Positions 51,874-59,871 of a DNA stretch of 64,000 nucleotides are shown one piece after another (within the stretch, counting starts at the first letter, position 1; every line of letters begins with the position of its first letter). The position numbers were made by a program, and so were the translations under genes. The DNA comes from Bin87 sp965220105. Lineage in GTDB: Bacteria > Chloroflexota > Dehalococcoidia > Lucifugimonadales > UBA3495. A model generated the notes under the pieces. It had not been told where the DNA came from. It searched no databases and saw nothing but the letters and a program-made list of their open reading frames with translations. Location of the stretch: positions 4,278,001 through 4,342,000 of the forward strand of contig OZ244811.1 of NCBI GenBank assembly GCA_965220105.1. The letters run 5' to 3'.

Positions 51874-53112
51874 ATGACCACAGAGATTGGTCTGCCACCC
51901 GAGCTTGAGGCGCTGAAAACCACGGTGCGCCGGATTGTCCGGGACGAGTGCATACCGCTGGAACCCGAGTACCTGGCGCGACCGCCGCAAGAGGGAGAGC
52001 CGGACAACGGCGCGCCCCGGGGTGTGCTGGAGGCGGTGCCGGGGGTGCTGGGAACTCTGGAAACTGAACAGTGGGCTCGGTTGAACAACGTCTCCAAGCA
52101 GACCGGGATCTACACATCGTTTGTGCCGGAAGAGTACGGGGGCGGCGGAATGGGCGCGCTGGGCCACCTGGTACTGGAAGAAGAGGTGCACCGGAGCATC
52201 GTACATCTGCCCACGTCGCCGGTTCCCATGTTCATGATCGGAGCGTGCACCCCGGAACAGGAGGAAAAATACCTGTATCCGGCCATCAACGGCGACCTCT
52301 ACTATTCCTTCGGGCAGACCGAACCGCAGGCCGGATCCGACCCCGGAGGCATGATGCAGACCCGGGCGGTTCGCGACGGGGACGACTGGATTCTCAACGG
52401 CACCAAGATGTTCATCTCCGGGGCGGCATCCGCAGACTTTCTGCTGGTGCAGGCGGTGACCGACCCCGACAAGCGGCAGCGGGGCGGGATCACGATGTTC
52501 ATCATCGACAACCCGACGCCGGGCGTGAGCTTCGAGCCAATCCGGGTGTGGATCGTGCCGACCAAGGCCCAGCAGCACTACATACACCTGGACAACGTGC
52601 GGGTTCCGCAGACGCAGGTGCTGGGCGAGGTGGGCGACGGGTTCACGCTGGGCCAGCAGTGGTTGGTGCACCACGACCGGTTGCTACGTGGATCGATGGC
52701 GCTGGGGATCCTGACCCGGGCGTTGGAGATGGCGATTGAGTGGGCGCAGCAGCGGGTTACGTACGGGCGGCCCATCGCCGACCGGCAGGCCATCCAGTGG
52801 ATGCTCACCGACGTATACATGGACATCATCGCCCTGCGCGCGGTGGCGCGAGAGACGGCGGCCCGGGCCGACGCCGGGGAGGATGTTCGGGTGGAGGCGT
52901 CGATGGTCAAGTACGCGGCCGGCGAGTGGGGCTGGCGTAGCATCGACAAGATAATGCAGGTATTCGGCGGCGTGGGCGAAACGCTGGACATGCCCATCGC
53001 GCACTGGTACCACATGCTGCGGCACGCCCGGATCGGCGGCGGCACATCGGAAATTCACAAGTTCGTGATGTCCCGGGCGCTGCTGGGCGGTCGGGTCAGT
53101 TTTCAGGGGTAG
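51874..53112 (+). CDS. acyl-CoA dehydrogenase family protein
   Basis: A 412-residue FAD-dependent acyl-CoA dehydrogenase. ATG 51874 follows GGAGA by 5 nt. The N-terminal helical domain, FAD segment YYSFGQTEPQAGSD, LNGTKMFISGA and C-terminal IMQVFGGVGETLDMPIAHWYHMLRHARI are family features. The final GGGTSEIHKFVMSRALLG holds the FAD tail. The catalytic base position of short-chain enzymes cannot be fixed. The substrate is unknown. The SIMPL lipoprotein follows 4 nt downstream. Confidence 0.9.
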   Translation: MTTEIGLPPELEALKTTVRRIVRDECIPLEPEYLARPPQEGEPDNGAPRGVLEAVPGVLGTLETEQWARLNNVSKQTGIYTSFVPEEYGGGGMGALGHLVLEEEVHRSIVHLPTSPVPMFMIGACTPEQEEKYLYPAINGDLYYSFGQTEPQAGSDPGGMMQTRAVRDGDDWILNGTKMFISGAASADFLLVQAVTDPDKRQRGGITMFIIDNPTPGVSFEPIRVWIVPTKAQQHYIHLDNVRVPQTQVLGEVGDGFTLGQQWLVHHDRLLRGSMALGILTRALEMAIEWAQQRVTYGRPIADRQAIQWMLTDVYMDIIALRAVARETAARADAGEDVRVEASMVKYAAGEWGWRSIDKIMQVFGGVGETLDMPIAHWYHMLRHARIGGGTSEIHKFVMSRALLGGRVSFQG

Positions 53113-53116
53113 TCTG

Positions 53117-54061
53117 ATGGTGATTTCGAGCAGGTTCCGGGGATTGATTTCGGCTATGTTGGGGCTGGCGCTGTTGGCAGCGCTGGGCTGCGGGGTGGCG
53201 GCGTCAGTGGATCCAGCGAACACGGTTGCCGACTCCCCCGCCGTGGCCGGCGAACCGGGAGCAACCGATGCTGCCTCCCGGTCTCGTGAGGTCCGATCAG
53301 ATTCTGTGTTGACGTCCCCTGCGCCGGTTGCCGCCACGCAGTCCGATGCTACCAATCACACCGCCAAGGCCGATCCTTCGGACATGGACGACACTGACGG
53401 CAGGTCGGACCCGGAGGTAGACGACGGTAAATATGGAGTGATTGAGGTTTCAGGCGTTGGCGTGGCCACCGGGGTACCCGACCTGGCCAGCCTCTCGCTG
53501 GGTGTGTCGGTAACCGCCGAGTCGGTGTCGGTTGCCAGGAACGAAGCGGCGGAAACGGTGCAGGCAGTGGTGGACGCACTGGTCGGCCAGTCCATCCGCA
53601 CCGAGGACATTGCCACCGTGCGGTTTACGATTCACCCCGAGTACGACTACGTGCAGGGCGAGGAGCGGTTCAAGGGCTACCGGGTGTTCAACATGATGCA
53701 AGTCATCGTGCGGGACATCGAAGCAGTGGGGCCGACCATCGACGCCAGCATCGACGCCGGCGGGGACAACATCGTGTTCAACGGTCTGGATTTCTCCTTC
53801 TCCGATATCAAAGCACTGCAACGACAGGCGCGTGCGGTAGCGATCAGGGACATGTCCGCCAAGGCGGCGCAAATGGCCGAGGTCACGGGTCGAGAGCTGG
53901 GAGATTTGAAAAAGGTTGCAGAGACGTCGGGGACGCGGTCGCCCTTTGTGGCAAGGCAGTTTGGCCTTGATGCGTTTGAGTCAGCAGCGTTCGATACCGG
54001 AATCCATGCTGGGCAGGACGAAATTCGGGTGTTCGTCTACGGCGTGTATGAATTGCGGTAA
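53117..54061 (+). CDS. SIMPL (DUF541) domain lipoprotein
   Basis: A 314-residue lipoprotein: the signal LISAMLGLALLAALGC has its lipobox Cys at residue 25. A Thr/Ala/Asp-rich linker leads to a SIMPL domain (IEVSGVGVATGVPDLASLSL, SLGVSVTAESVSVARNEA, RTEDIATVRFTIHPEYDY). This domain is found in periplasmic or surface proteins of unsettled function. It is followed by short GGTATTGAA repeats and dcd. Confidence 0.85.
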   Translation: MVISSRFRGLISAMLGLALLAALGCGVAASVDPANTVADSPAVAGEPGATDAASRSREVRSDSVLTSPAPVAATQSDATNHTAKADPSDMDDTDGRSDPEVDDGKYGVIEVSGVGVATGVPDLASLSLGVSVTAESVSVARNEAAETVQAVVDALVGQSIRTEDIATVRFTIHPEYDYVQGEERFKGYRVFNMMQVIVRDIEAVGPTIDASIDAGGDNIVFNGLDFSFSDIKALQRQARAVAIRDMSAKAAQMAEVTGRELGDLKKVAETSGTRSPFVARQFGLDAFESAAFDTGIHAGQDEIRVFVYGVYELR

Positions 54062-54070
54062 TCTCTTGAT

Positions 54071-54112
54071 GGTATTGAAATCGTGTGATGGTATTGAACT
54101 CGTGGTATTGAA
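54071..54112. repeat. three GGTATTGAA repeats upstream of dcd
   Basis: GGTATTGAA begins at 54071, 54090 and 54104 (spacings 19 and 14). They occupy the short gap between the SIMPL gene and dcd. Simple tandem slippage or a regulatory array are both possible. Confidence 0.6.
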
Positions 54113-54115
54113 GTC

Positions 54116-54685
54116 ATGGTTTTGAGCGACCGTTCCATTCGCCAGCAGATCGACGAGGGCCGAATCGTGGTTGACCCCATCGATCTGAGCGACATCCAGC
54201 CGGCGAGCATCGACCTGCACCTGGACAACCGGTTCCTGGTATTTTCAAATTCGCGCAAACCCTATATTGACGTGCGGGAGCCGCTGGACGACCTCACCGA
54301 ATCGGTGGAAATCGACAGCGAGACGCCGTTCATGCTGCACCCCGGGGAATTTGTGCTGGGGAGCACGCTGGAGCACATCGAGTTGCCTGATGACCTGGTG
54401 GCCCGGCTGGAGGGTAAGAGCAGCCTGGGTCGCATCGGTCTGCTGATACACAGCACCGCCGGGTTCGTCGATCCGGGGTGGAACGGGCGGCTTACCCTGG
54501 AACTCAGCAACGTGGCTCGCCTGCCGATTGCGCTGTACCACCGGATGAAAATCGGCCAGATATCCTTCCAGAAACTGACCACTCCGGCGGAGCGGCTGTA
54601 CGGCTCACCCGAATTGGGGAGCAAGTACCAGGGTCAGACGGGGCCCACCGCCAGCCGTTTCCACCGGGATTTTGGCCGCGAGTAG
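54116..54685 (+). CDS. dcd: dCTP deaminase
   Basis: A 189-residue homotrimer-type dCTP deaminase, which converts dCTP to dUTP (or dUMP in bifunctional types). The signature RLEGKSSLGRIGLLIHSTAGFVDPGW contains the catalytic Glu region, recorded here as RLEGKSSLGRIGLLIHSTAG. DIQPASIDLHLDNRFLVF is the N-terminal hallmark. The start codon may alternatively be further in. It stands before the riboflavin genes, 17 nt upstream of ribD. Confidence 0.92.
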   Translation: MVLSDRSIRQQIDEGRIVVDPIDLSDIQPASIDLHLDNRFLVFSNSRKPYIDVREPLDDLTESVEIDSETPFMLHPGEFVLGSTLEHIELPDDLVARLEGKSSLGRIGLLIHSTAGFVDPGWNGRLTLELSNVARLPIALYHRMKIGQISFQKLTTPAERLYGSPELGSKYQGQTGPTASRFHRDFGRE

Positions 54686-54702
54686 CGGCCGGGGAACGTG
54701 TG

Positions 54703-55821
54703 ATGTCGGCGGAATCGGGAGGCAATCCTATGGCCCGGGCCATCGCGCTGGGACGCCAGGCGTTGGGTTCCACCAGCCCCAATCCGTCGGTGGGCGCCGT
54801 AATCGTGCGGGATGACCGCGTGGTGGGAGAGGGGTTCACCCTCCCGCCGGGCCAGGGCCACGCGGAAATCAACGCCCTGGCCGAGGCCGGGGAGTTGGCA
54901 AACGGGGCGACGCTCTACGTGACGCTGGAGCCATGCTGCCATTTCGGACGCACGCCGCCCTGCGCCGATGCCATTATCGCCGCCGGGGTGGAGAGGGTCG
55001 TGTACGCCGTAACCGATCCCAACCCACGGGTCGCCGGCGGGGGAGTCGCTGCGCTGCAATCTGCCGGAATCCAGGCGGAACGCTGCCCCGACCCGCGGGC
55101 TGACGAGTTGCACGAGGCTTTCGCCAAACACATCGTAACCGGGCTGCCCTTCGTGGTGGCCAAATTCGCCATGAGCCTGGACGGCAAAATCGCCACCCGT
55201 ACCGGTGATTCGATGTGGATCACCGGGCCCTTGGCGCGGGCACGGGTTCAGCAGATGCGAAAAGAGCTGGACGGGATCATGGTCGGGGTGGGCACGGCGC
55301 TGGCGGACGACCCCCAGCTCACGGCGCGGGACGGGTCGGGGAAGCCGTTGCCGCGGGAATTGCAGCCGGTGCGCGTTGTGCTGGACAGCGGGGCGCGCAC
55401 GCCAGCCACCGCACGGATGCTTCAGCAACCCGGACGGACGGTAATCGCCACGGCGGGCGACGTATCGGCTGACCGGCGGTCGGCGTTGGAGTCTGCCGGA
55501 GCCGAGTTGGTTGAGTTCCGGGGAACCGATGGCCGCGTAGACCTCGCCGAGCTCCTGCGCTGGCTGGGTGCGTCCGGCATGACCAGCCTGCTGGTGGAGG
55601 GCGGCGGCGGCGTGCTGGGAACCATGCTGGACGCGAAGCTGATTGACAAGGTGCAAGCGTTCATCGGGCCCGTGCTCATCGGGGGCAGCAAAGCCCGCGC
55701 GCCCATCGAAGGCGTCGGCGCAGAGCTGATGGCTGACACTTTGAAACTGGAACACACGCGCCTGGAGAAAATCGGCCCGGACTGGCTGATTACGGCGTAT
55801 CCTGAACACCAAGACGATTAA
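54703..55821 (+). CDS. ribD: bifunctional riboflavin deaminase-reductase
   Basis: A 372-residue enzyme for two riboflavin steps. The deaminase part has GHAEINAL and EPCCHFGRTPPC with the zinc-binding His and Cys. The reductase part begins FAMSLDGKIATRTGDS and includes LLVEGGGGVLGTML. ATG 54703 was chosen because the longer upstream frame overlaps dcd. It heads the operon ribD, ribE, ribB, ribBA. Confidence 0.93.
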   Translation: MSAESGGNPMARAIALGRQALGSTSPNPSVGAVIVRDDRVVGEGFTLPPGQGHAEINALAEAGELANGATLYVTLEPCCHFGRTPPCADAIIAAGVERVVYAVTDPNPRVAGGGVAALQSAGIQAERCPDPRADELHEAFAKHIVTGLPFVVAKFAMSLDGKIATRTGDSMWITGPLARARVQQMRKELDGIMVGVGTALADDPQLTARDGSGKPLPRELQPVRVVLDSGARTPATARMLQQPGRTVIATAGDVSADRRSALESAGAELVEFRGTDGRVDLAELLRWLGASGMTSLLVEGGGGVLGTMLDAKLIDKVQAFIGPVLIGGSKARAPIEGVGAELMADTLKLEHTRLEKIGPDWLITAYPEHQDD

Positions 55822-55874
55822 GCAACGGCGCAAATTATGGAGGAGGTCGGCGACGCGTCGACCTGACGGGGCAG

Positions 55875-56459
55875 ATGTTCACCGGGATTGTTGAAGAAGT
55901 TGGCCGCGTGGCGGGGTTGAAGGACTATCGGTTTACGATACAGGCCGATCGGGTGCTGGAGGACGTGAAGCTGGGCGACAGCATCTCCGTCAACGGGGCC
56001 TGCCTGACGGTGGTGGAATTCGACGCGGGCAGTTTCGCCGTGGACCTGGCGCCGGAGACGTTGCGACGCACGTCACTGGAGCAGGTGGCGTCGGGCGGAG
56101 CCGTCAACCTGGAAAGGGCGCTGGCCGCGTCGGATCGCATGGGCGGGCACATCGTCCAGGGGCACGTTGACGGCACCGGCGAGCTCACGGGCCTTGTCCC
56201 CGAAGCGGATTGTTACATTCTGGAGATCGAGGCGCCGGCGACCCTGGTCCCCTACATCGTCGAGAAGGGGTTTATCGCGGTTGACGGAATCAGTCTGACG
56301 GTGGTACAAAGAGCGCAACAACGATTCACCATTTCGGTGATTCCGTTCACGATGCAAAATACCAACCTTAAGGAACGGACAGTTGGCGACCTGGTTAACC
56401 TGGAAGCGGACATCCTCGCCAAGTACGTGGAGAGTCTGCTCAACGCCAAAACCGTCTGA
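55875..56459 (+). CDS. ribE: riboflavin synthase, alpha chain
   Basis: A 194-residue protein with two lumazine-binding barrels: it starts MFTGIVEEVGRV, with GDSISVNGACLTVVEFD and the repeat-equivalent KGFIAVDGISLTVVQR. It dismutates two 6,7-dimethyl-8-ribityllumazines. It lies 53 nt after ribD and two nt before ribB. Confidence 0.95.
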   Translation: MFTGIVEEVGRVAGLKDYRFTIQADRVLEDVKLGDSISVNGACLTVVEFDAGSFAVDLAPETLRRTSLEQVASGGAVNLERALAASDRMGGHIVQGHVDGTGELTGLVPEADCYILEIEAPATLVPYIVEKGFIAVDGISLTVVQRAQQRFTISVIPFTMQNTNLKERTVGDLVNLEADILAKYVESLLNAKTV

Positions 56460-56461
56460 CC

Positions 56462-57130
56462 ATGCCGAAATACACGCTCAAACCTGACGAGATGATGCAA
56501 CTCGCAAGCATCGAACAAGGTCTCGAAGACCTCAAATCCGGCAAGTTCCTCATCGTGGTTGACGACGAGGACCGGGAGAACGAGGGCGACCTGGTCATGC
56601 CCGCCGAGTGCGTGACGCCCGACGCGGTCAATTTCATGGTTACCTACGCCCGGGGACAACTGTGCATGCCCATGACGGCGGAACGCCTGCATGAGCTGGA
56701 CATTCCCATGCTCCCGAGCTTCAACTCCGATTCGGAAATGCCCACGGCGTTCACCATGCCGGTGGACTACGCGGTGGACACCACCACGGGCATTTCGGCG
56801 CCGGACCGGGCGGCGACCATCCGGGCGCTGATAGACCCGGAATCCAGGCCGGAGGACTTCATCCAGCCCGGGCATCTGTTCCCGTTGCGGTATCACACGG
56901 GCGGCGTGCTGGTGCGGCCGGGTCATACGGAAGCCATCGTGGACCTTTGCCGGCTGGCGGGCATGTACCCGGCGGGCGTGGTTTGCGAGATCATGAAAGA
57001 CGACGGCACGATGGCGCGGTTGCCGGACCTGATGGTGATGGCGCAGCAGCATTCGCTGAACATCCTTTCCATTGCCGACCTGATACTCCATCGGCGGCAG
57101 CACGACCCCACCATCCGGGAAACCGGATAG
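56462..57130 (+). CDS. ribB: 3,4-dihydroxy-2-butanone 4-phosphate synthase
   Basis: A 222-residue RibB with the acidic loop VDDEDRENEGDLVMPAE and the second motif RPGHTEAIVDLCRLAG. TGISAPDRAATIRAL is also conserved. It makes the four-carbon substrate for lumazine synthesis. The genome also has the fused RibBA in the next gene, so the activity is duplicated. Confidence 0.93.
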   Translation: MPKYTLKPDEMMQLASIEQGLEDLKSGKFLIVVDDEDRENEGDLVMPAECVTPDAVNFMVTYARGQLCMPMTAERLHELDIPMLPSFNSDSEMPTAFTMPVDYAVDTTTGISAPDRAATIRALIDPESRPEDFIQPGHLFPLRYHTGGVLVRPGHTEAIVDLCRLAGMYPAGVVCEIMKDDGTMARLPDLMVMAQQHSLNILSIADLILHRRQHDPTIRETG

Positions 57131-57232
57131 CCTGGTCCACGGCCTCGCGTCTGCCATGTGGCGGGCCCGGCGGCTCAAACCCCACCTCCTGCGTTATCGC
57201 CGACCACATGAACATCCTAAATTTCCGGAGGA

Positions 57233-58468
57233 ATGATGCCTTTATGTAGCCTTCAAGAGGCTTTGGAGGACCTCACCTCCGGAAAGTTCGTTATCGTGGT
57301 GGACGATGAGGGACGGGAGAACGAAGGCGATCTCTTCGTCTTCGCGGAGCATGCCACGCCCGAGGCGATAACCTTCATGGTTACCCACGCCCGGGGGCTG
57401 GTTTGCGTGCCGATGCAGGGTGAACGGCTGGACGAATTGCAGATTCCCAGCCTCCGCAGCAGGAACTCGCCGTCGTCGCAGCCGACTGCGTTCACGACGT
57501 CGATTGACTACAAGTGGGGCACCACCACGGGCATTTCCGCGTACGATCGGTCGGCGACCATCCTGGCCCTGGTGGACGCCAAGTCCCAGCCGGGTGATTT
57601 CATCCGGCCCGGGCACATGTTCCCGCTACGCTCCCATCCCGGCGGCGTGCTCACCCGCCCCGGGCACACCGAGGCGATCGTGGATATGTGCAAATTGGCC
57701 GGGGCCTATCCCGCCGGCGTCGTTTGCGAAATAATGAACGCAGACGGCAGCATGTCCCGCCTGCCCGACCTGGAGGAGTTTGCGGCGCTCCACGGGATTA
57801 AGATTTTCAGCATCGCCCAACTCATCGCCCACCGCCGCATCAACGAAAAGCTGATCACGAGGGTGGCCGAGGCGAACCTGCCAACCCGGTACGGTACCGC
57901 GCGCATCATCGGATACCGGAGCTCCATCGACACCGGCGAGCACGCCGCCCTGGTGGTTGGCGACTGGAACGACGGGGAGGAAGTCCTGGTGAGAGTGCAC
58001 AGCGAGTGCCTCACCGGGGATGCGTTCGGTAGCCTGAAGTGCGATTGCGGCGAGCAATTGGACATGGCCATCCGAATGATCTTTGAAAACGGTTCCGGGG
58101 CGCTGATATACCTGCGCCAGGAGGGCCGGGGCATCGGCCTGCACAACAAGATCAAGGCCTATGCCCTCCAGGATGACGGCATGGACACCATCGAAGCCAA
58201 CGTGGCCCTGGGTTTCCAGCCCGATGAGCGCAAGTACGACCTGGCGGTCCAGATCATGCGGGACCTGAACATCTCCAAGGCCCAGCTGGTGACCAACAAT
58301 CCGCACAAGATGGCCGGGATCAGCGGCTTGGGCGTGGAGGTTACCGACCGCATTGGCCTGACCGTGCCGCCCAACGAATCGAACGAGAATTACCTCCGCA
58401 CCAAACGGGACAGCATGGGCCACCTGACATCCAGGATGTCGGCTACCCCGCCACAGGTAGCCGATTAG
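57233..58468 (+). CDS. ribBA: bifunctional RibBA (DHBP synthase and GTP cyclohydrolase II)
   Basis: A 411-residue fusion. The N-terminal RibB domain has VDDEGRENEGDLFVFAEHA and RPGHTEAIVDMCKLAG, so it looks active too. The C-terminal RibA domain has HSECLTGDAFGSLKCDCGEQ with the zinc Cys and GRGIGLHNKIKAY. GGAGG stands just before two consecutive ATGs at 57233 and 57236; the second is better spaced. No ribH (lumazine synthase) follows in the window. Confidence 0.94.
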   Translation: MMPLCSLQEALEDLTSGKFVIVVDDEGRENEGDLFVFAEHATPEAITFMVTHARGLVCVPMQGERLDELQIPSLRSRNSPSSQPTAFTTSIDYKWGTTTGISAYDRSATILALVDAKSQPGDFIRPGHMFPLRSHPGGVLTRPGHTEAIVDMCKLAGAYPAGVVCEIMNADGSMSRLPDLEEFAALHGIKIFSIAQLIAHRRINEKLITRVAEANLPTRYGTARIIGYRSSIDTGEHAALVVGDWNDGEEVLVRVHSECLTGDAFGSLKCDCGEQLDMAIRMIFENGSGALIYLRQEGRGIGLHNKIKAYALQDDGMDTIEANVALGFQPDERKYDLAVQIMRDLNISKAQLVTNNPHKMAGISGLGVEVTDRIGLTVPPNESNENYLRTKRDSMGHLTSRMSATPPQVAD

Positions 58469-58500
58469 CGGAGCCGGCGCTGCGGGGCTCGACCGTTCGG

Positions 58501-59608
58501 CTACTCGTCGGCGCCCAGTTTGTTGACCAGGTAAGCATCGATAAATTCGTCGATGCCGCCGGCCAGCACCGCGTCGGTGTTGCCCGTCTGATAGTCGGTG
58601 CGATGGTCTTTCACTGACCGGTACGGGTGTAGCACGTAGCTGCGTATCTGGTTGCCCCACTCTGCTGAAACCCGGTCGCCGCGCAGGTTGGAAATCTGCT
58701 GGGCGCGTGCGGCCTCGCGCAATGCCAGGAGCCTGGCGCGCAGGATCCGCATGGCATAATCCCGGTTCTGGTGCTGGGAACGCTCAGTCTGACACGTCAC
58801 CACCACGCCGGTGGGCAGGTGGGTTAGACGTACTGCCGACGCGACCTTCTGGACGTTCTGGCCGCCGGGCCCGCTGGAGCGAAAGAAATCCATCTTGAGT
58901 TCGTCGGGCCGGATTTCCACCTCGCTTTCTTCATCCAGCGCCGCCGGTATGACCTCGACGCGAGCGAAAGAGGTTTGACGTCTCCGGGCGGGATCGAAGG
59001 GAGACATGCGTACCAGGCGGTGCACGCCGATTTCGGAATTGAGGTACCCAAAGGCGTGGGGCCCCCCGATCTCCAGCGTGGCGGTACGCAGACCCGCCTC
59101 GTCACCGTAGGCGGTGTCCAGCACCTGGACCGGTCGGCTCCCCGTGGCGGCCCATCCGGCGTACATGCCGGTGAGCATTTCCACCCAATCGTGAGAATCG
59201 GTGCCGCCGGCGCCGGAATGAATCGTCAGGATGGCGGGTCGGTTGTCGTAGGTCCCGGACAGCGTCAGCTGCACTTCGGCCCTGGTCAGGTTGGCGGCGA
59301 CTATCACGGTCTCAGCTGCCAGTTCGTCGGCCAGGCTGTCGTCGTCGTTCTCAATGGCCAGTTCAGCCAACTCCAGCAGATCAGCGACCTGGGATTGCAG
59401 GCCGCGCCACAGCTCAACGGATTGCTGGAGTTGTCCCAGCTCCTGCATCTTCCGCTGGGCTGCGCCGGGGTCGTCCCAAAAATCGGGCGTCGACGCCTGC
59501 CGGTTCAATTCGGCGATGGACTGCTCTTTGCCCGCCAGGTCAAAGCCGCTCCACGATAGCGTGGAGTTTTTCGGACATTTCGGCCAGTTGCTGGCGAGTT
59601 TCTTCCAT
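58501..59608 (-). CDS. prfB: peptide chain release factor 2, with programmed +1 frameshift
   Basis: The zero frame starts at ATG 59608 and reads MEETRQQLAEMSEKLHAIVE-R-L, then TGA (59540-59542). After a +1 shift at CTTTGAC the chain continues DLAGKEQSIAEL to the stop at 58501, about 368 residues in all. SPFDPARRR provides the SPF codon-recognition tripeptide and SGPGGQNVQ the GGQ catalytic motif. RF2 ends translation at UGA and UAA. The frameshift lets RF2 levels control its own synthesis. The unshifted upstream frame would give a wrong N-terminus. Confidence 0.95.
59539..59545 (-). promoter_or_regulatory. prfB programmed +1 frameshift site (CTTTGAC)
   Basis: The heptamer CTTTGAC is preceded by GGAG three bases before CTT, in the arrangement of the E. 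coli site. Confidence 0.95.
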
Positions 59609-59780
59609 GGTGATTTTCCTGCTGATTTTCCTGTTGGTATTTCTGGTGGCGTTCCTGTTGGGTTCGCCGGCTGGTTTTCCGGGGACTCCACAGGTTTACC
59701 GATTTCGTTGTAGGTCGGGCAATTATACTACATGGGGTAAATTCGCCGGTACGCAATCCGGAGCGCATCGATGGTTCGGG

Positions 59781-59786
59781 TATAAT
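59781..59786 (+). promoter_or_regulatory. -10 element (TATAAT) upstream of thrS
   Basis: A consensus TATAAT lies 86 nt before the thrS ATG, with no clear -35. A direct repeat CAATCCCATGG occurs in the leader at 59795 and 59813. No T-box pattern was recognised. Confidence 0.5.
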
Positions 59787-59871
59787 TGTGCCGCCAATCC
59801 CATGGTACCCATCAATCCCATGGCACTCTTCATCGCAGAAATCAGCCAGCAATTCCAGGCAGGTAGTGTAG

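Noticed and set aside
55822..55874. FMN riboswitch before ribE or ribD
   Set aside because: The gaps are too short and no conserved RFN-element pattern was visible.
59691..59691. Single-frame start for prfB at 59691 without frameshift
   Set aside because: The real leader MEETRQQLAEMSEKL is in another frame and ends at CTTTGAC; the alternative N-terminus is proline-rich and unlike RF2.
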